Below are positions 22,451 through 34,398 of a stretch of DNA of 64,000 bases, one piece after another; position 1 is the first letter of the stretch, and the number at the start of each line of letters is the position of its first letter. The position numbers and the translations under genes are program-made. The stretch covers positions 124,001 to 188,000 of the forward strand of contig JAYKXP010000056.1 in NCBI GenBank assembly GCA_037176845.1. The letters are read 5' to 3'. The DNA comes from Paramarasmius palmivorus (Eukaryota > Basidiomycota > Agaricomycetes > Agaricales > Marasmiaceae). The notes beneath the pieces were generated by a model. The model was not told the origin of the DNA. It did no database searches and saw nothing but the letters and a program-made list of their open reading frames with translations.

Positions 22451-23341
22451 GAACCTGAGGTTCGGGCTCAGGACGGGATGTACAAACCACTCACCTGGGT
22501 TCATTTAATGTAGCTTCTTGGGGGTTCTATATCCGTTACTCTGGCGGGCATTATATAGCTGTGAGTCTGATTCCGAAGAAGATTAATATCGAAGGCTATT
22601 GAGTCAAGTAGAGTCCTCGCACCATGTCTAAATGAATTGTATTATTAATAACGTCATCCTTTGAATTCGAGGGTCAGCATAGGAATGAGCGCTATCCCAA
22701 GAGGAACTCAAGGGGAAGTGCAATGGATACTGGATACCATCGGGACACACCACATCCAATACGGAAATGACTGCCGATCTAAGCTTGGACCAAAGACTAG
22801 TTACTGCTAAATTTCGATATCTCTTCTGGGCTAAGATGGTGAGTCGTTTGCCTTACAATCATTGATCAGCATGCAGCGGGTCCTTGAAACTGAGCTCAAC
22901 ATACTCCTCAAACCCGCACCTGACTTTTACATTCAACTCTATCATTCATCTCCAACGTGTATTCGACACAAGATAGACGGAGTCAGGTTGACGTTGCATT
23001 CCTGAGGACTGCCCACTGTGTGAAGGCCCGATGAGATTGTATCTGTGAGGTCGCAATTGTGATATTTATGCTTTTAAGTAAGTTCGAGGAACTTGGATCT
23101 CTGGTAATGTTGCTGAAAAGTGTCCGAATGTACTGTATCTGTCACTAGCGAATACATATCAGCACCTTCTCCGTATTTAGTGTCGGAAACGTACTTGAAT
23201 TCCAACCATCTCAATACTAGCGCCTCATTTCACCCGGTTTTCTCCCTTTTATGGGTTGACAATCTCCGTCCATCGTTTGAGGGACCTAGCCATTTGGTAG
23301 AAAAACTTGCCGAATTCGCTACGGTGACCGACGCGAACGTC
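22451..23341. other. intergenic
   Basis: No gene supported. Just right of the transposon, GTGAACCTGAG recurs (from about 22449), echoing the TIR sequence. An ORF at 23120-23386 runs into the start of the tandem duplication and is probably not real. Confidence 0.4.
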
Positions 23342-23792
23342 CTGACTCTCGATGCTTCATACCCAGGGTCAGTCTTGAGATGGTGAGGAACGTTACAAGG
23401 AGGTATTGCGTGGAATGAGCGAGCAAGTAAATTTTCGAGCATTCCACGATCACGCGGATTAGTCCATTGGCGTATGGACCAAGGTCCACGGGTAACGGAG
23501 TTATCCGAAAGTCGCGGTAGTTTTGGGCGCTAACATCTCAAGGTTCCATCCGAATTGAACACAATACCCCAGTATCCCTACTTCTGTGATACTTTCTAGT
23601 TACGCCGGACTCGGAAGTGCACTTCTGTTTTTAATCGCACCGGGGATTGTTTCGAGCAATTTACCCCTATCAACACTTAGTATATACTTATAAGTCAGTC
23701 ACTCTGAATGAGAACATTCGTTACTTCATCTAACATCGATCTGTTCCCCTTGACCAGCATTCTGAATCATCTTCTGAGTCGGCAGGCAAGTA

Positions 23793-24017
23793 CTGTACTA
23801 TTTCATTCATTTCGTTTGGTCACAGGTCACTGGAGGATCATCCGAGTCCTCCCAGCGAGTTATCACCGCTAACATCCCGAATTTTGCCCGAATTTGGCAA
23901 TTTTGGGCGTTTTCCGAAAATTTCGCCGTGGTCCCAGGCCGCGGGCCCACCATCCGACAGGTCACTTTCGGATGGTCACAGGTCACAACGCCATCCGAAA
24001 CGAATGAAATAGTACAG
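23793..24017. mobile_element. 225-bp MITE with TA target duplication
   Basis: The left end CTGTACTATTTCATTC and right end GAATGAAATAGTACAG are perfect inverted repeats, extending imperfectly inward. TA dinucleotides flank it at 23791-23792 and 24018-24019. The paralogous site in unit 2 (around 27841) reads continuously GGCAAGTATCTCATTT with one TA, an empty site that proves insertion after the duplication or precise loss from the other copy. TA duplication and short size fit a Tc1/mariner-type MITE. No coding capacity. Confidence 0.9.
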
Positions 24018-25925
24018 TATCTCATTTATCCGTTACTAATACTACTGAATCTCGCAACATGTACAGGACCGTGATCGCCGCGACGTGAGCCCATCATTGA
24101 TTAGTATTTATTCCAAATTTATTCTGACCAAGCTGCTCCCAGTAATCTATCGGAGTCATCTCATCAACACTGTAGTACGAAAGGACCTTCCGTGAGGTTG
24201 TTGCGGTGGTGTTACTATTCAGCTCGTGGCGTTTTATCTCGGTGGGCACTGGGCTTTTCATTGGCTTTTCATGGACACACGAGGCATAACAACATCCATT
24301 ATTATTCTTCATGTACCTTTGGTTGTCGCCTTGAACGATACCGAAAGCGAGTTGATGTTCACTCGTGCGGCGGAGACTCTACCGCGAACAAGTTTTGCTG
24401 ACACACTCACCACATGCAATTGATAGCGCATCGGAAGCGGGACAATAAATGACTGAGGGTTCATAAAGCTTATATGGATTTTTTAGTAATGTTCATGTTA
24501 CCCTCATTAATTACTCCCATTGCCGCCACTAATTTTTTTACGCCCAGAGTGATTTATAGGTGACGACGGGAATAGCTGGGAGATGTAAGAAAGAACTGTT
24601 GGGGCACTTAAGCTGGTTCCCTCATCTGATGCGGTCGATGGGTCCCGAAGGAGAGTTCATGACTTTCTTCTCGCCGGAAACAACGACGACGGTGCCAGTC
24701 AAGCATTCGATAAGCGCCTGATAGTTGTATAGCTCTCTGGACCGTGTACAGCCAATCGATTCATTATCAGACGTTGTCATGGACGCCGCCTTGCACTGAG
24801 CGCCACCATCATTCAAATTCGTCGATCATAGCTGCGTGTCTTAGTCGGCGAGTAACACTTCATCGCGCCTGCATTTCCAAACAGAAAACAAGAAGAGAAT
24901 ACAGTATTGATATGCGGCTCGCCCGCTAGTCATTTCGGCATAGCACAACATGAAGAGCTGGAGATGGGCCACTACCGCGTTCTCCTTGCGGCCTCCGAGT
25001 CTCGGGTGTTTGAAAATGATATATGGTGGATTATGCTTCTAAACCCAGGTTGGTTAAACCGTCTTTTCATAGGAAGTGCATTCACCGGGTGCATACAATG
25101 ACTAAGATCAACTGAGATGAGATGCAGTTAGGAAGAAAAGCTGATCATCTTGAGCAATATAGCTCATTATTCCTTTGGTGGTGGATAGAATTCAGCTGAT
25201 ACTCGTTTCATCGCATGTGGCGTTACTCAGCCTGTGCTCAAACAATCGATATTTGCGCGGTTTTCAGAGCGCTCAAGATTTCCACTGTTCTGGCTTCCAA
25301 CCGAAAAGATGTTGATGCAGCGTTGAGCGGTTACAACCTTAGAAGCTAAAGGCTACATTGAACTTTATAGGTGCTAAACGCTATACGCTAAGCATGCAAG
25401 TTTGGGGTCAAGCTCCGAGACTCTCGCTACATGACATTCCGATTTGAGTCTGCTGAGCGCGCAAGTTGTGTACGATCAACCAGATTGCAACCAGAGCTTC
25501 TGTGATGGGAATGAAGAACATCAAGAATGCGACTGTGATAAATTTGCACAACCAAAACTTCAGGTCGTTTGGAATGTGCATATAAGAGTTGAGAACAGCC
25601 AGTGCTCAATACATCTCGCCAAGTGTACCAAGTATGGTTCGACATCGAGCCTCTTATGAACGGTTCATCATATTCCTCCAGTATTTCAAAATCAAGTTAC
25701 GTTGAGCTTCTGCCAGGGCGCTCAAAATACGAGAGCCACTTGTGAAACGTTTCGAGAATCCGAACAGTCATCTGCGGTTAGAAGTATTTCATAGTACGCA
25801 TGTGGCTTGTAAAGTTGTTGAGACTCTCGTTACCACAGAACAGCTTTACGAGTCCTGCTACGGACTAGCCAAATTTCGAATGCATAGCCAGTACCGACTA
25901 CCAGCGCTTGCAGGCTCCTAAAATC

Positions 25926-25932
25926 TATAAAA
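25926..25932 (+). promoter_or_regulatory. TATA box of secreted gene (unit 1)
   Basis: TATAAAA 67 bp before the ATG at 25999; conserved in the unit 2 copy. Confidence 0.7.
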
Positions 25933-25998
25933 GCACCTTAGTTCTGGCCCGAAAACCTCAGCATCTGCTCTTACTTCAGTTCTCAACTCGAATCAACC

Positions 25999-26479
25999 AT
26001 GCAATTCGCAACTCTCTTCCTAGCTCTTACCACTGCCGCCATTGGCGTTGTCAGTGTCCCCACCGAAAGTAACCTTAACAAACGCGAGGTATCCTACGGG
26101 AATCCCGACCTCGTCGTTGATCAAGGTGACCGCTGGAAGCTCAACTTTGGGTCCACGGATGGTCACCCGAATGCTTGTCCTGGACACTGTGAGTTACCGT
26201 TACCTTCTCGTCCAAGTTCAAGTTTTCCATAGATTCTGAATGCTGTTGTTATAGTCATCTGTTATATCGGCAAGGCGGGCTCACGCCATGGCGATGAAAG
26301 CTGGGGAAATCCTGACGACATGGTCGATGAAGGGTACGTTTAACTGTGAATTCGGGATGCTTTTTGAGCGGGTGGCTGATACGAGTTACTAAACCCACAG
26401 AGACCGCTGGAGATTCAACTATGGCGTTGCTCATGGTAACCCCTGTGGAGACCACTACATTTGCTATTATAACAAGTAA
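25999..26479 (+). CDS. small secreted protein with Kex2-like site and internal repeat, copy 1
   Basis: Exons 25999-26188, 26255-26333 and 26401-26479 encode 115 residues. A signal peptide (about 1-19, MQFATLFLALTTAAIGVVS) is followed by a short pro-segment ending LNKR, a dibasic site typical of Kex2 processing. The mature part of about 85 residues has two copies of one motif: GNPDLVVDQGDRWKLNFG...CPGHFICY and GNPDDMVDEGDRWRFNYG...CGDHYICY, so each repeat carries a Cys pair and a GDRW core. I do not recognise the family. TATA box at 25926. It is probably exported; function unknown. Confidence 0.8.
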
Positions 26480-29400
26480 TCGTAGCCGTCACCGAGGATG
26501 TGTAACCTCGAATTCCAAGTAGCGATACTGTATATGAATGTATGTGATAAGTTAGGGCGTGTAGGAAATTGGAATGATAGTGTTAAGTGACTTAGCTTTT
26601 ACGGCGAAATATTAAATCGAGCGATAGACACGATACGCCCGAGTTGCAGTGGTTTTTCAGTGAAAAGGTGTGAAAAATGGAGAAGATACATGCTTTATTT
26701 CTTTGATGCAATTTCGGAACGAATGGACCATCCCGAATGTTTCGAGAAGTTCCAACAGTGGAAAGTGACCTGGAAGCTGTCACTCGCAGAAAGCACGGAG
26801 TATCTTGGGAGTTCCATTCCCGCTGAGGCTGAATAAATGCAGTAAGCTGAACCAAGGCTATAGATAGTAAGGGATCACGATCGATCAACGATGAGCATTA
26901 AAAGCAGAATACTGATTTGTAATACCAATGCCACACCCTGGCCCTCGAGATCAATGTTTGCTAGAGTTGTGACTATGCAAAAGTATGCGTGAGGGTTTGA
27001 GTCGGTTGTGCTCTATGCCTTTATAGTGGGTGTAAAGGCCAAGGTTTAGTTTGCGGAGCTCGAGATGGGTGCTATAACCATCTGAGGCGCTATAATTGCT
27101 CTAGACTGAGTTCCCCGACGGAAAGGAATTGAACATACACCACATACTTGTTTTGTGCAATTTCACCAGTTCCCAGAGGTAGTATCGGTATAGTATCGAT
27201 ATACTCTCCACGTTGATCAGAGATGCGTGGACGAACCGTGTGTGGAAGATAGCATACATCAAGGATTGGGCATGCACCCTGCGACATGAGAGAAGAGAGC
27301 AAGCCAGTAAAATTACTGTAAAACGGCATGATGCTAACAACCTTACACGTGTTCTTCAAGTTGTCCGGCCCGGGCGTCGAACTCGGCGCTTCAAGTTCTC
27401 TTCTGCCCATGTGGGTTTATTGGTTCACTTGACTCTCGATGCTTCATACTCAGGGTCAGTCTTGAGATGGTGAGGAACGATACAGGGATGTATTAGGATG
27501 TATTGCGTGGAATACGTGATTTGATTGCAAAGTAAATTTTCGTCGAGCATTCCACGATCACACGGATTAAGGCTAGTCCATTGGTGTATGGACCAAGTTT
27601 GGGCGCTAACATCTCAAAGTTCCATCCGAATTGAACACAGTACCCCAGTATCCCTACTTCTGTGAAACTTTATAGTTCCGCCGGATGTGCACTTCTGTTT
27701 TTAAAAGCATCGGGGATTGTTTGGAACAATTTACCCCTATCAACACTTATATGTACTTACAAGTCAGTGAATGAGGACTTCATCTAACATCAATCTGCTC
27801 CCCTTGACCAGCATTCTGAATCATCTGAGTCGGCAGGCAAGTATCTCATTTATCCGTTACTAATACTACTAAATCTCGCAACATGTACAGGGCTGTGATC
27901 GCCGCGACGTGAGCCTTGCGTGAGCCCATCATTGATTATTCATTCCAAATTTATTCTGACCAAGCTGTTCCCAGTAATTTATCGGAGAGTCGACTCACCA
28001 ACACTGCAGTGCGAAAGGACCTTCCATGAGGTTGTTGTGGTGCTACTATTCAGCTCGTGGCGTTTTATCTCGGTGGGCACTGGGCTTTTCATGGACACAC
28101 GAGGCATAACAACATCCATTATTATTCTTCATGTACCTTTGGTTGTCGCCTTGAACGATACCGAAAGCGAGTTGATGTTCACTCGTGCGGCGGAGACTCT
28201 ACCGCGAACAAGTTTTGTTGACACACTCACCACAGGCAATTGATAGCGCATTGGAAGCGGGACAATAAATGACTGAGGGCTCATGAAGCTTATATGGATT
28301 TTTTGGTAATGTTCATGTTACCCCCATTAATTACTCTGACCATTGTGCCGTTACCGTCACTGATTTTGTCTCGCTCAGTGGTGACGACGGGAAGGGCTGG
28401 GAGATGTTAAGCAAAGAACCGTAAGGGCAATTAAGCTGGTTCTCTCGTCAGGGGCGACGGATGGGTTCCGAAAAAGCATTCATAGCTTTCTTACCAGAAA
28501 CATCAACGACAATACTAGTCAAGCACTTGATATGAGTCTAATACTTCTTTCTTTCGACTCTATAACTCTCTGGAGCGCATACAGCCAAGCGATTCATTGC
28601 CAGACGTTGTCATCGACGCCTTGAACTGAGCACTACCATAATTCAAATTCGTCAATCATAGCTGCGTGTCCGAGGCGGCGGTTAACACTTCGTGGCGCCT
28701 GCATTTCCAAACCGACTAGGAAACCAAGAGAATGAAGTAGTGATATGCGGCTCACCCGCTGGTATTATTTTGGCTCAGCAAAACATGAAGAGCTGAAGGG
28801 GGCCACCACCGTAATTTCTTGGTAATCTCCTCACCAGATTACGGCCTCTCGGGTATTTGAAAATGATATATGGTGGATGCTTATGCTTCTAAGCTCAGGC
28901 TGGTCGAACCTTCTATTCATACTAGGAAATGCATTGACCGGGTGGATCCAATGACTAAGATCAACTGAGATGAGATGTAGTCTTGAAGAAAAGGAGCCGT
29001 GTCGATGGCTCATTCATTTAGTGGTGAATAGAGTTCACCTGATACTTGCTTTATTGCATGTAGGCCGTGGCGCTCATCAGCGTGCTCAAACAATCGATAT
29101 GACCTCGTTAGGAGTTCTGTCACGGTCTCCGCTTTGCGCGGTTCTCAGAGCGCTCAAGACCTTCCATTCCTCTGGCTTCTAACCGAAAAGATGTTGATGC
29201 AGCGTTGAGCGGTTATAACCTTAGAAGCCAAAGGCTACATTAAACTTTACAGGTGCTAAGCGCTATACACTAAGCATGCAAGTTTAATCAAGCTCCGAGG
29301 CTCTCGCTAGGTCACATTCTGATTTGAATCTCTGCCCCTGAACGTGCAGGTTGTGGACAATCAATCGGAGCTTCCGTATTGCGGAAGGACATCAAGAACG

Positions 29401-29823
29401 TGGTTGTGATAAATCTGCACAACCAAAGCTTCAGGTCACTTGAAAGTACAAGTGTACCAAGTATGGAATTGACGTCAAACCCCCTAACTCTACTCCTCCG
29501 GAATTCAAAATCAAATTTTCTTGATCTTCTGCCGGGACGCTGAAAGTACGAGAGTCACTTGCGAGCATTTCGAGACTCCGAAGGGTCATCTGCGGCTAGA
29601 ACTCCATGGTCACTATGCATGTGGCTTGTAAAGCTGTTGAGACTCTCGTTACCACAGAACAGCTCTACCAGCCCTACTAGGAACTAGCCGAATTTCGAAT
29701 GCATGGCCAGTACTGACTACCAGCGCTTAAAATCTCCCAACATCTATAAAAGCACCTTAGTTCTGGCCTAAAAACTTCAGCATCTGCTCTTACTTCAGTT
29801 CTCAACTTGACCTCGAACCAACC
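26480..29823. other. intergenic, unit 1 tail and unit 2 upstream region
   Basis: No gene supported. The segment 28095-28243 is nearly identical to 24271-24423 and keeps a 50-codon frame in both, but the differences change amino acids, so it is not evidence of a gene. Confidence 0.4.
29745..29751 (+). promoter_or_regulatory. TATA box of secreted gene (unit 2)
   Basis: TATAAAA 79 bp before the ATG at 29824, in the same context as the unit 1 gene. Confidence 0.7.
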
Positions 29824-30288
29824 ATGCAATTCTCAACTCTTTTCCTAGCTCTAGCCACTGTCACCATTGGCGTTGTCGGTGTCCCCACCGAAAGCGACCT
29901 TACCAAACGCGAGATATCCTACGGGAATCCCGACCTCGTCGTTGATCAAGGTGACCGCTGGAAGCTCAACTTTGGGTCCACGAATGGTCACCCGAACGCT
30001 TGTCCTGGACACTGTGAGTCATGGTTACCTGCTCCTTCAAGTTGTCCATACGTTCTGAACTCTGTTGTTATAGACATCTGTTACATCGGCAAGGCGGGCT
30101 CACGCCATGGCGATAAAAGCTGGGGAAATCCTGATGATATGGTTGATGAAGGGTATGTTTGACTTTAAACTTGATTGAATTTCGAGCGGGTGGCTGACAC
30201 GAGACACAGGGACCGCTGGAGATTCAACTATGGCGTTGCTCATGGTAACCCCTGTGGAGACCACTACATTTGCTATTACAACAAGTAA
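29824..30288 (+). CDS. small secreted protein with Kex2-like site and internal repeat, copy 2
   Basis: Exons 29824-30013, 30074-30152 and 30210-30288 have the same lengths as copy 1, again giving 115 residues. Signal peptide MQFSTLFLALATVTIGVVG, dibasic site LTKR, and the same two GDRW/Cys-pair repeats, with changes such as CPGHYICY and GDKSW. Introns have drifted and shortened while exons and splice phases are intact, suggesting that both copies are maintained. Function unknown. Confidence 0.8.
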
Positions 30289-31211
30289 TCGTAGCTGGCA
30301 GCGAGGATGTGTAATTCCGATTTCCAAGTAGCGATACTGTATGCGAATGTATGATATCAGTTAGGGCGTGTAGTAGGAAATTGGAATGATAGTGTTATGT
30401 GACTTAGCTTTTACGGCGAGATATTAAGGTGACCGGCAGACATGATACGCCCGGGTTGCAGTATCCTTTAGTGCTTTAGTGAAAAGGTGTGAAGAGCGAG
30501 AGTAAGAGAAAATACACACTTTATTCCTTTGATGCAATTTCGGAACGAATGGTCATCCCGAGTGCTTCGGGAAGAAAATGATCCGGAAGCTGTCGATCCG
30601 CGGTATCCCCAATGATCTGTTGCAGCAATGCGTTGTGCTTATCCGAGAAGGCACTCGTCAAGCTCGAATCCTTCCTCGAGTGACGGTGAGCATCAGAACA
30701 TACCTCAGGCTGTAGGCTTACTGTACTCGGTGAGCCGTTCAACCTCTGGCATGCCGTAGTTGGAGATTCATAATAAGTTCTGAACACGTGTATCTGCATT
30801 CAGCAGCACCTTGTTCTGGTTCGCTGTGAGGGCTTGGCGTATACTGCAGTGAAACACGAGGATTCAAAACTTTTTTTGTCCAACCATAGCTATAGACGGT
30901 GACGACACACCTAGGACGGCACTGCCAGTGACTCTTAAGCTTGCAAGTTGCAACTTTCCGAGTTCTTTTACTAGTCACTCGCCCATTCCATACTTGTCTG
31001 CTTACCTGATGCAGCAAGATAGCATTAGACATGGGACACCCTGCGCAAGATTGGTCGCGACATGAAAAAAGAAAGGAAGCCAGAAAAACGACATGTGACA
31101 TCTTTCCACGTGTTGTCATCTGGCGTCTAACTTGAACACGGCGCTTCTAGTTCCATCGAAGCAACAAGATGAGCATTGAGCACCCGGAGTCTCGGAGTCT
31201 GGTTAAGCTAC
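30289..31211. other. intergenic
   Basis: No gene supported. It contains the end of unit 2 and a tRNA-Phe 3' fragment. Confidence 0.4.
30594..30611 (+). other. tRNA-Phe 3'-end-like fragment
   Basis: CGATCCGCGGTATCCCCA matches the T-loop to acceptor end of tRNA-Phe with one difference. It starts where similarity to unit 1 stops. Too short to exclude chance. Confidence 0.35.
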
Positions 31212-31304
31212 GGGGGTATAGCTCAGCTGGGAGAGCAGCAGACTGAAGTTGCCCGTTTCTTTCTAATGTTCTGAAGGTCCCGCGTTCGATCCGCGGTACC
31301 CCCA
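31212..31304 (+). tRNA. tRNA-Phe(GAA) with intron
   Basis: Exons identical to the copy at 985-1079, with an unrelated ~20-nt intron. T-run terminator about 25 bp downstream (ATTTTTTG). Confidence 0.9.
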
Positions 31305-31669
31305 ATGGCGCAGGATCTATCTATCGATTTTTTGTGCGCTCACTACGCTCGTATGTGTTCCTTGACTGTGATTGACTGTGACTGACGGCGAACATGATCG
31401 TTTTCTCAACAAGGTGATCCTATCCCAAATACGCTTGTGTGCAAGTCTGATTAATTTCTTTAGTGGACTCGGAAGTTGTCGCTTAATCGAAGAAAAGGAA
31501 GTGTTTTGATTGACACGAATTGCTGTAGTCCAACGCGCGTCACCGGATCAACTTGATCAGGAAACGCGTTTCCAGCACTGTATTTTATAAAGAAGTGTGG
31601 AGCAGGGGGGATAGACATGATTCGATTCGGAGTATACGCCAAAACAGATCAAAGGCAGACTACGTTAGT

Positions 31670-31765
31670 GCATTAAGAGGGAATCGAACCCCCGGCGGGT
31701 CGAGGCTTACGTATTGCTCCGTCCCCTGATGGCAACGACCCAGGTTACCACTACCCCATTAATGC
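31670..31765 (-). tRNA. tRNA-Gly(GCC) with intron
   Basis: Exons as in the 555-651 copy, with its own intron. Tail-to-tail with the tRNA-Phe at 31212, the same arrangement as the pair at 985/1181. Confidence 0.9.
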
Positions 31766-33501
31766 GACAAAAGCGCCCAAAGTGCACGAGACCTCAAACT
31801 TGCCTCGAACCATCGTGTAGCATCATGTTGTGTCGTTTTGGGTCCGCCGCACGCCGTTCCTCTCTTTTGAACCAAACCGTTCTCGCCTACCCCAGCCGGT
31901 CGAAGAGTATTTCCTTCCAACCACACAGTCGTCGCCGCCTATCTCTCAACGCAAACTCAAAGTCGACGAGGATATTTGGAATGGTTTGAACGGGTTGCGC
32001 TGACTCTTGCCCGCCTTGGCTCTTTTTTAAAAACTGACTCTATCGACAGGCACTCCTCTATCACTTTTCTCTACCCTCCGCCGACCTCTTCCCGAAGATC
32101 TGCTCCAACTCGATCCACCAAATGACCTCATCAAGACACGGAGTTCCAACAACAACCACCTGGGCGCGTTCCTTCTCCAACAAAACACGCACCCATAATC
32201 CATTCGACCAAACTTGCGCGCTTTTCCTATACTCCGAAGACGCTTTCATCACGCACTCTGTGGAGATCGTTTTTGGCATGGTGGCTTTGGGCTTTGGGCA
32301 CAGGATAACTGCGTCGTTCCGAGGTACGTTTCACAACTTCTCACGATACACACTAAAATTCAAACTTTTTACCCAGATGATCAGTCAAGAAGCCGACTAC
32401 GGACATCACTTCACGCATACACCGTTCAAGCTCTACCCTGCAGGTGTTCTTTCCACCGCCAAGGTTCAGAATCTAGAGTTCCCCTCCACTTTCTAAACGT
32501 GCGCACTCTATGACTCGGAAGACGCGATGGATTGGTTTTGGGAACGCCTTTGAGATTCGGGAACACAGAGAGAAGGGAATCAGGATGACGGCGTCGGTTT
32601 GTGGTACGTTCAACGATTTGTCGCTGCAAACATTGATGCTCACACTTTTTACTTCGGCATTCGATCGAGAAGCCCGTTGTGTAGGGTAAACCGACCTACC
32701 CCATTCACTGGGTATTCTTCCTCAAAGATCGTTCTTTGTCTCGATCTCTAGGTGAAGGAGTGACACTATGATAGGTAGGTTCTTCCTCGGCTCTGGGGCG
32801 ATGCGCAAACTCGAATCTCACACCGTGTCTTAGAAGCTAAAACTTTCTATCCTGGGGGCTTTCGGTTCTGAATTCACAGTTCTGCCTCGCCAATGTATGT
32901 TGTCCAGGCACTTGCCTCCATTTTTTGAACGCTGACCTACGCCTACAGGTACTTTGACGTTGCTTTGGAATCGGATGGTACTCTCCGATATCAGACTCGT
33001 GTATCAACAGAAGATGCTGCGATCACGCACCCTAGTTTCCGCAGTGACTATGGACATGGTTTCTAGTGATGAAAAGGTCACAAAACGCCGGGAAGAATAC
33101 GTTTACCGATCACGAGACTACTTTCAGTCGAGACTCGACAAGCTGACATCCCGAAATAGACACCGGCGTTTTACTTCATTCGCCTCAATCCCCAGGACAC
33201 CTGAGGTGTCCTTCACTATCATAGCCATTGCTTCCTGTCCTTTATACACTTATCTGCCAATCGCGAGTGCCTCGGAGGCTGTTTGCGACATTCTCGCGAA
33301 CATACCAGCGTTTCGTTGCGTCTCACTATACGACTACACCGCACCTGGATAACTTGTTTGTATCCTGGGGCTACCATAGATGATTGACCAAGAGGAAGGT
33401 GCCTCCCAAGGAGTGCAAGAACTACTCGGACATTCCGCTCTCCCATAGCTATTTTATTTTGTGGCCTGTCCAATGGCTCGGAAGTCCTTTTCCGTAGGTT
33501 A
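31766..33501. other. unassigned, exon-like ORF fragments
   Basis: Plus-strand open stretches with plausible splice sites occur (for example around 31830-31990 and 32050-32330). A motif is repeated in diverged form at about 32260-32390 and 32530-32650 (GCGTCG...GGTACGTT). I cannot join them into one frame or recognise a family; probably a decayed gene. Confidence 0.35.
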
Positions 33502-34398
33502 CTACACATTGTGTAGATCACCTACCTCCATATTTGGCGTCTCTTCTACTCCTTTTCCGCCATGAATGTCCTCAGTATGGTCCCTATCATCTACATCCAA
33601 CATATTACGAAGGGGCTCGACGCTTCCTGGATAAGGAGGTGGACTGGTGACTGGTGACTGGCTTCGCGCACCAGGTGTATTCTGAGACGAAACTTGCTTT
33701 TGGCGTACTCGAGCATTTGGACTTTTATGTCCCAGGAATGGCGTTACTGAATGGTCTGCATTTGATGTCTATAAGCATGAATATTGCAAAATAGTAATAA
33801 GTCACACTCACGGGTCATTGTTGTATTCTTATTCACTCGTTTCTTCCTCACCCAAAGCATAAGCCCTATCACAAGTGCTACAAAAAACACTGGACCAACA
33901 ACAGCTCCGGCGATAGCTCCTTTAGATAATCCTTTGGAAGGTGTATAGTCGATGTAATCCACCCATATTTGTTTGGTAGCGTTGGAACACTGGATCAGCA
34001 GCTCGTGTTCCCCGTCTTCCAGGATTGAGTTAAGGAGGTACCCATAATGCTCAGGGCTGTGTTTAATTGGCTCCGGGATTTGTGGCTTAGTCTGATAATT
34101 GTCACTCCCGTCAAGCTGGAACACCTTTTTTGGTTGGTGAGAGATATCAGTCCCCTTCTTGTATTTAACCTCGCTGTACGCGGAAACCTGAGTACCTGGG
34201 TAATCTTAATGATGAGAACGTCGCTGTGATCTGAGAAGGGAGAGGCCTACCCTTGAATTTAAAAGAAGCTTTTGTATTTGGATCGCTGCAGTTGGCTGTG
34301 GTGACAGTTCCTTGGCTGTAAGCATTGCGCTTTTGAGGCCGCCAAACACTTTTTGGCATGTAATTTATATAGCTCGAAGTATCTTCTATGTGGGGCAT
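33502..34398 (-). CDS. single-pass membrane protein, galactose-binding-like ectodomain, PPPY tail (paralogue b)
   Basis: Exons 34398-34251, 34195-33812 and 33755-33502 encode 261 residues. The ectodomain (about 1-150) begins MPHIEDTSSYINYMPKSVW and ends IWVDYIDYTP, the layout of basidiomycete proteins with a β-sandwich, galactose-binding-like ectodomain. A transmembrane helix (GAIAGAVVGPVFFVALVIG) is followed by basic VRKKR and a cytoplasmic tail with SPPPYPGS, a PPxY motif. No clear signal peptide is seen, so a start further upstream cannot be excluded. The intron 2 acceptor AAATGCAG was chosen because it gives a tail alignable with paralogue c; using the nearer CTTATAG truncates the protein. 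Function unknown. Confidence 0.7.

Larger units (their letters stand above)
23342..27430. repeat. tandem duplication unit 1 (Kex2-site secreted protein)
   Basis: It begins at GACTCTCGATGCTTCATAC and is repeated from 27431. Strong similarity runs to about 26782, then is patchy. It contains a MITE (23793-24017) and the secreted gene 25999-26479. Between 23342 and 25998 no coding gene is convincing. Confidence 0.75.
27431..31170. repeat. tandem duplication unit 2
   Basis: Second copy of 23342-27430, head to tail. Strong similarity ends near 30594 at a tRNA-Phe-like fragment, then weak similarity resumes (31040-31150 against 27265-27390). It lacks the MITE of unit 1. Confidence 0.7.

Noticed and set aside
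23120..23386. Open plus-strand frame ending in LDASYPGSVLRW
   Set aside because: Its 3' end is shared with 27431 onward only because the duplication starts there; the upstream parts of the two frames are unrelated.
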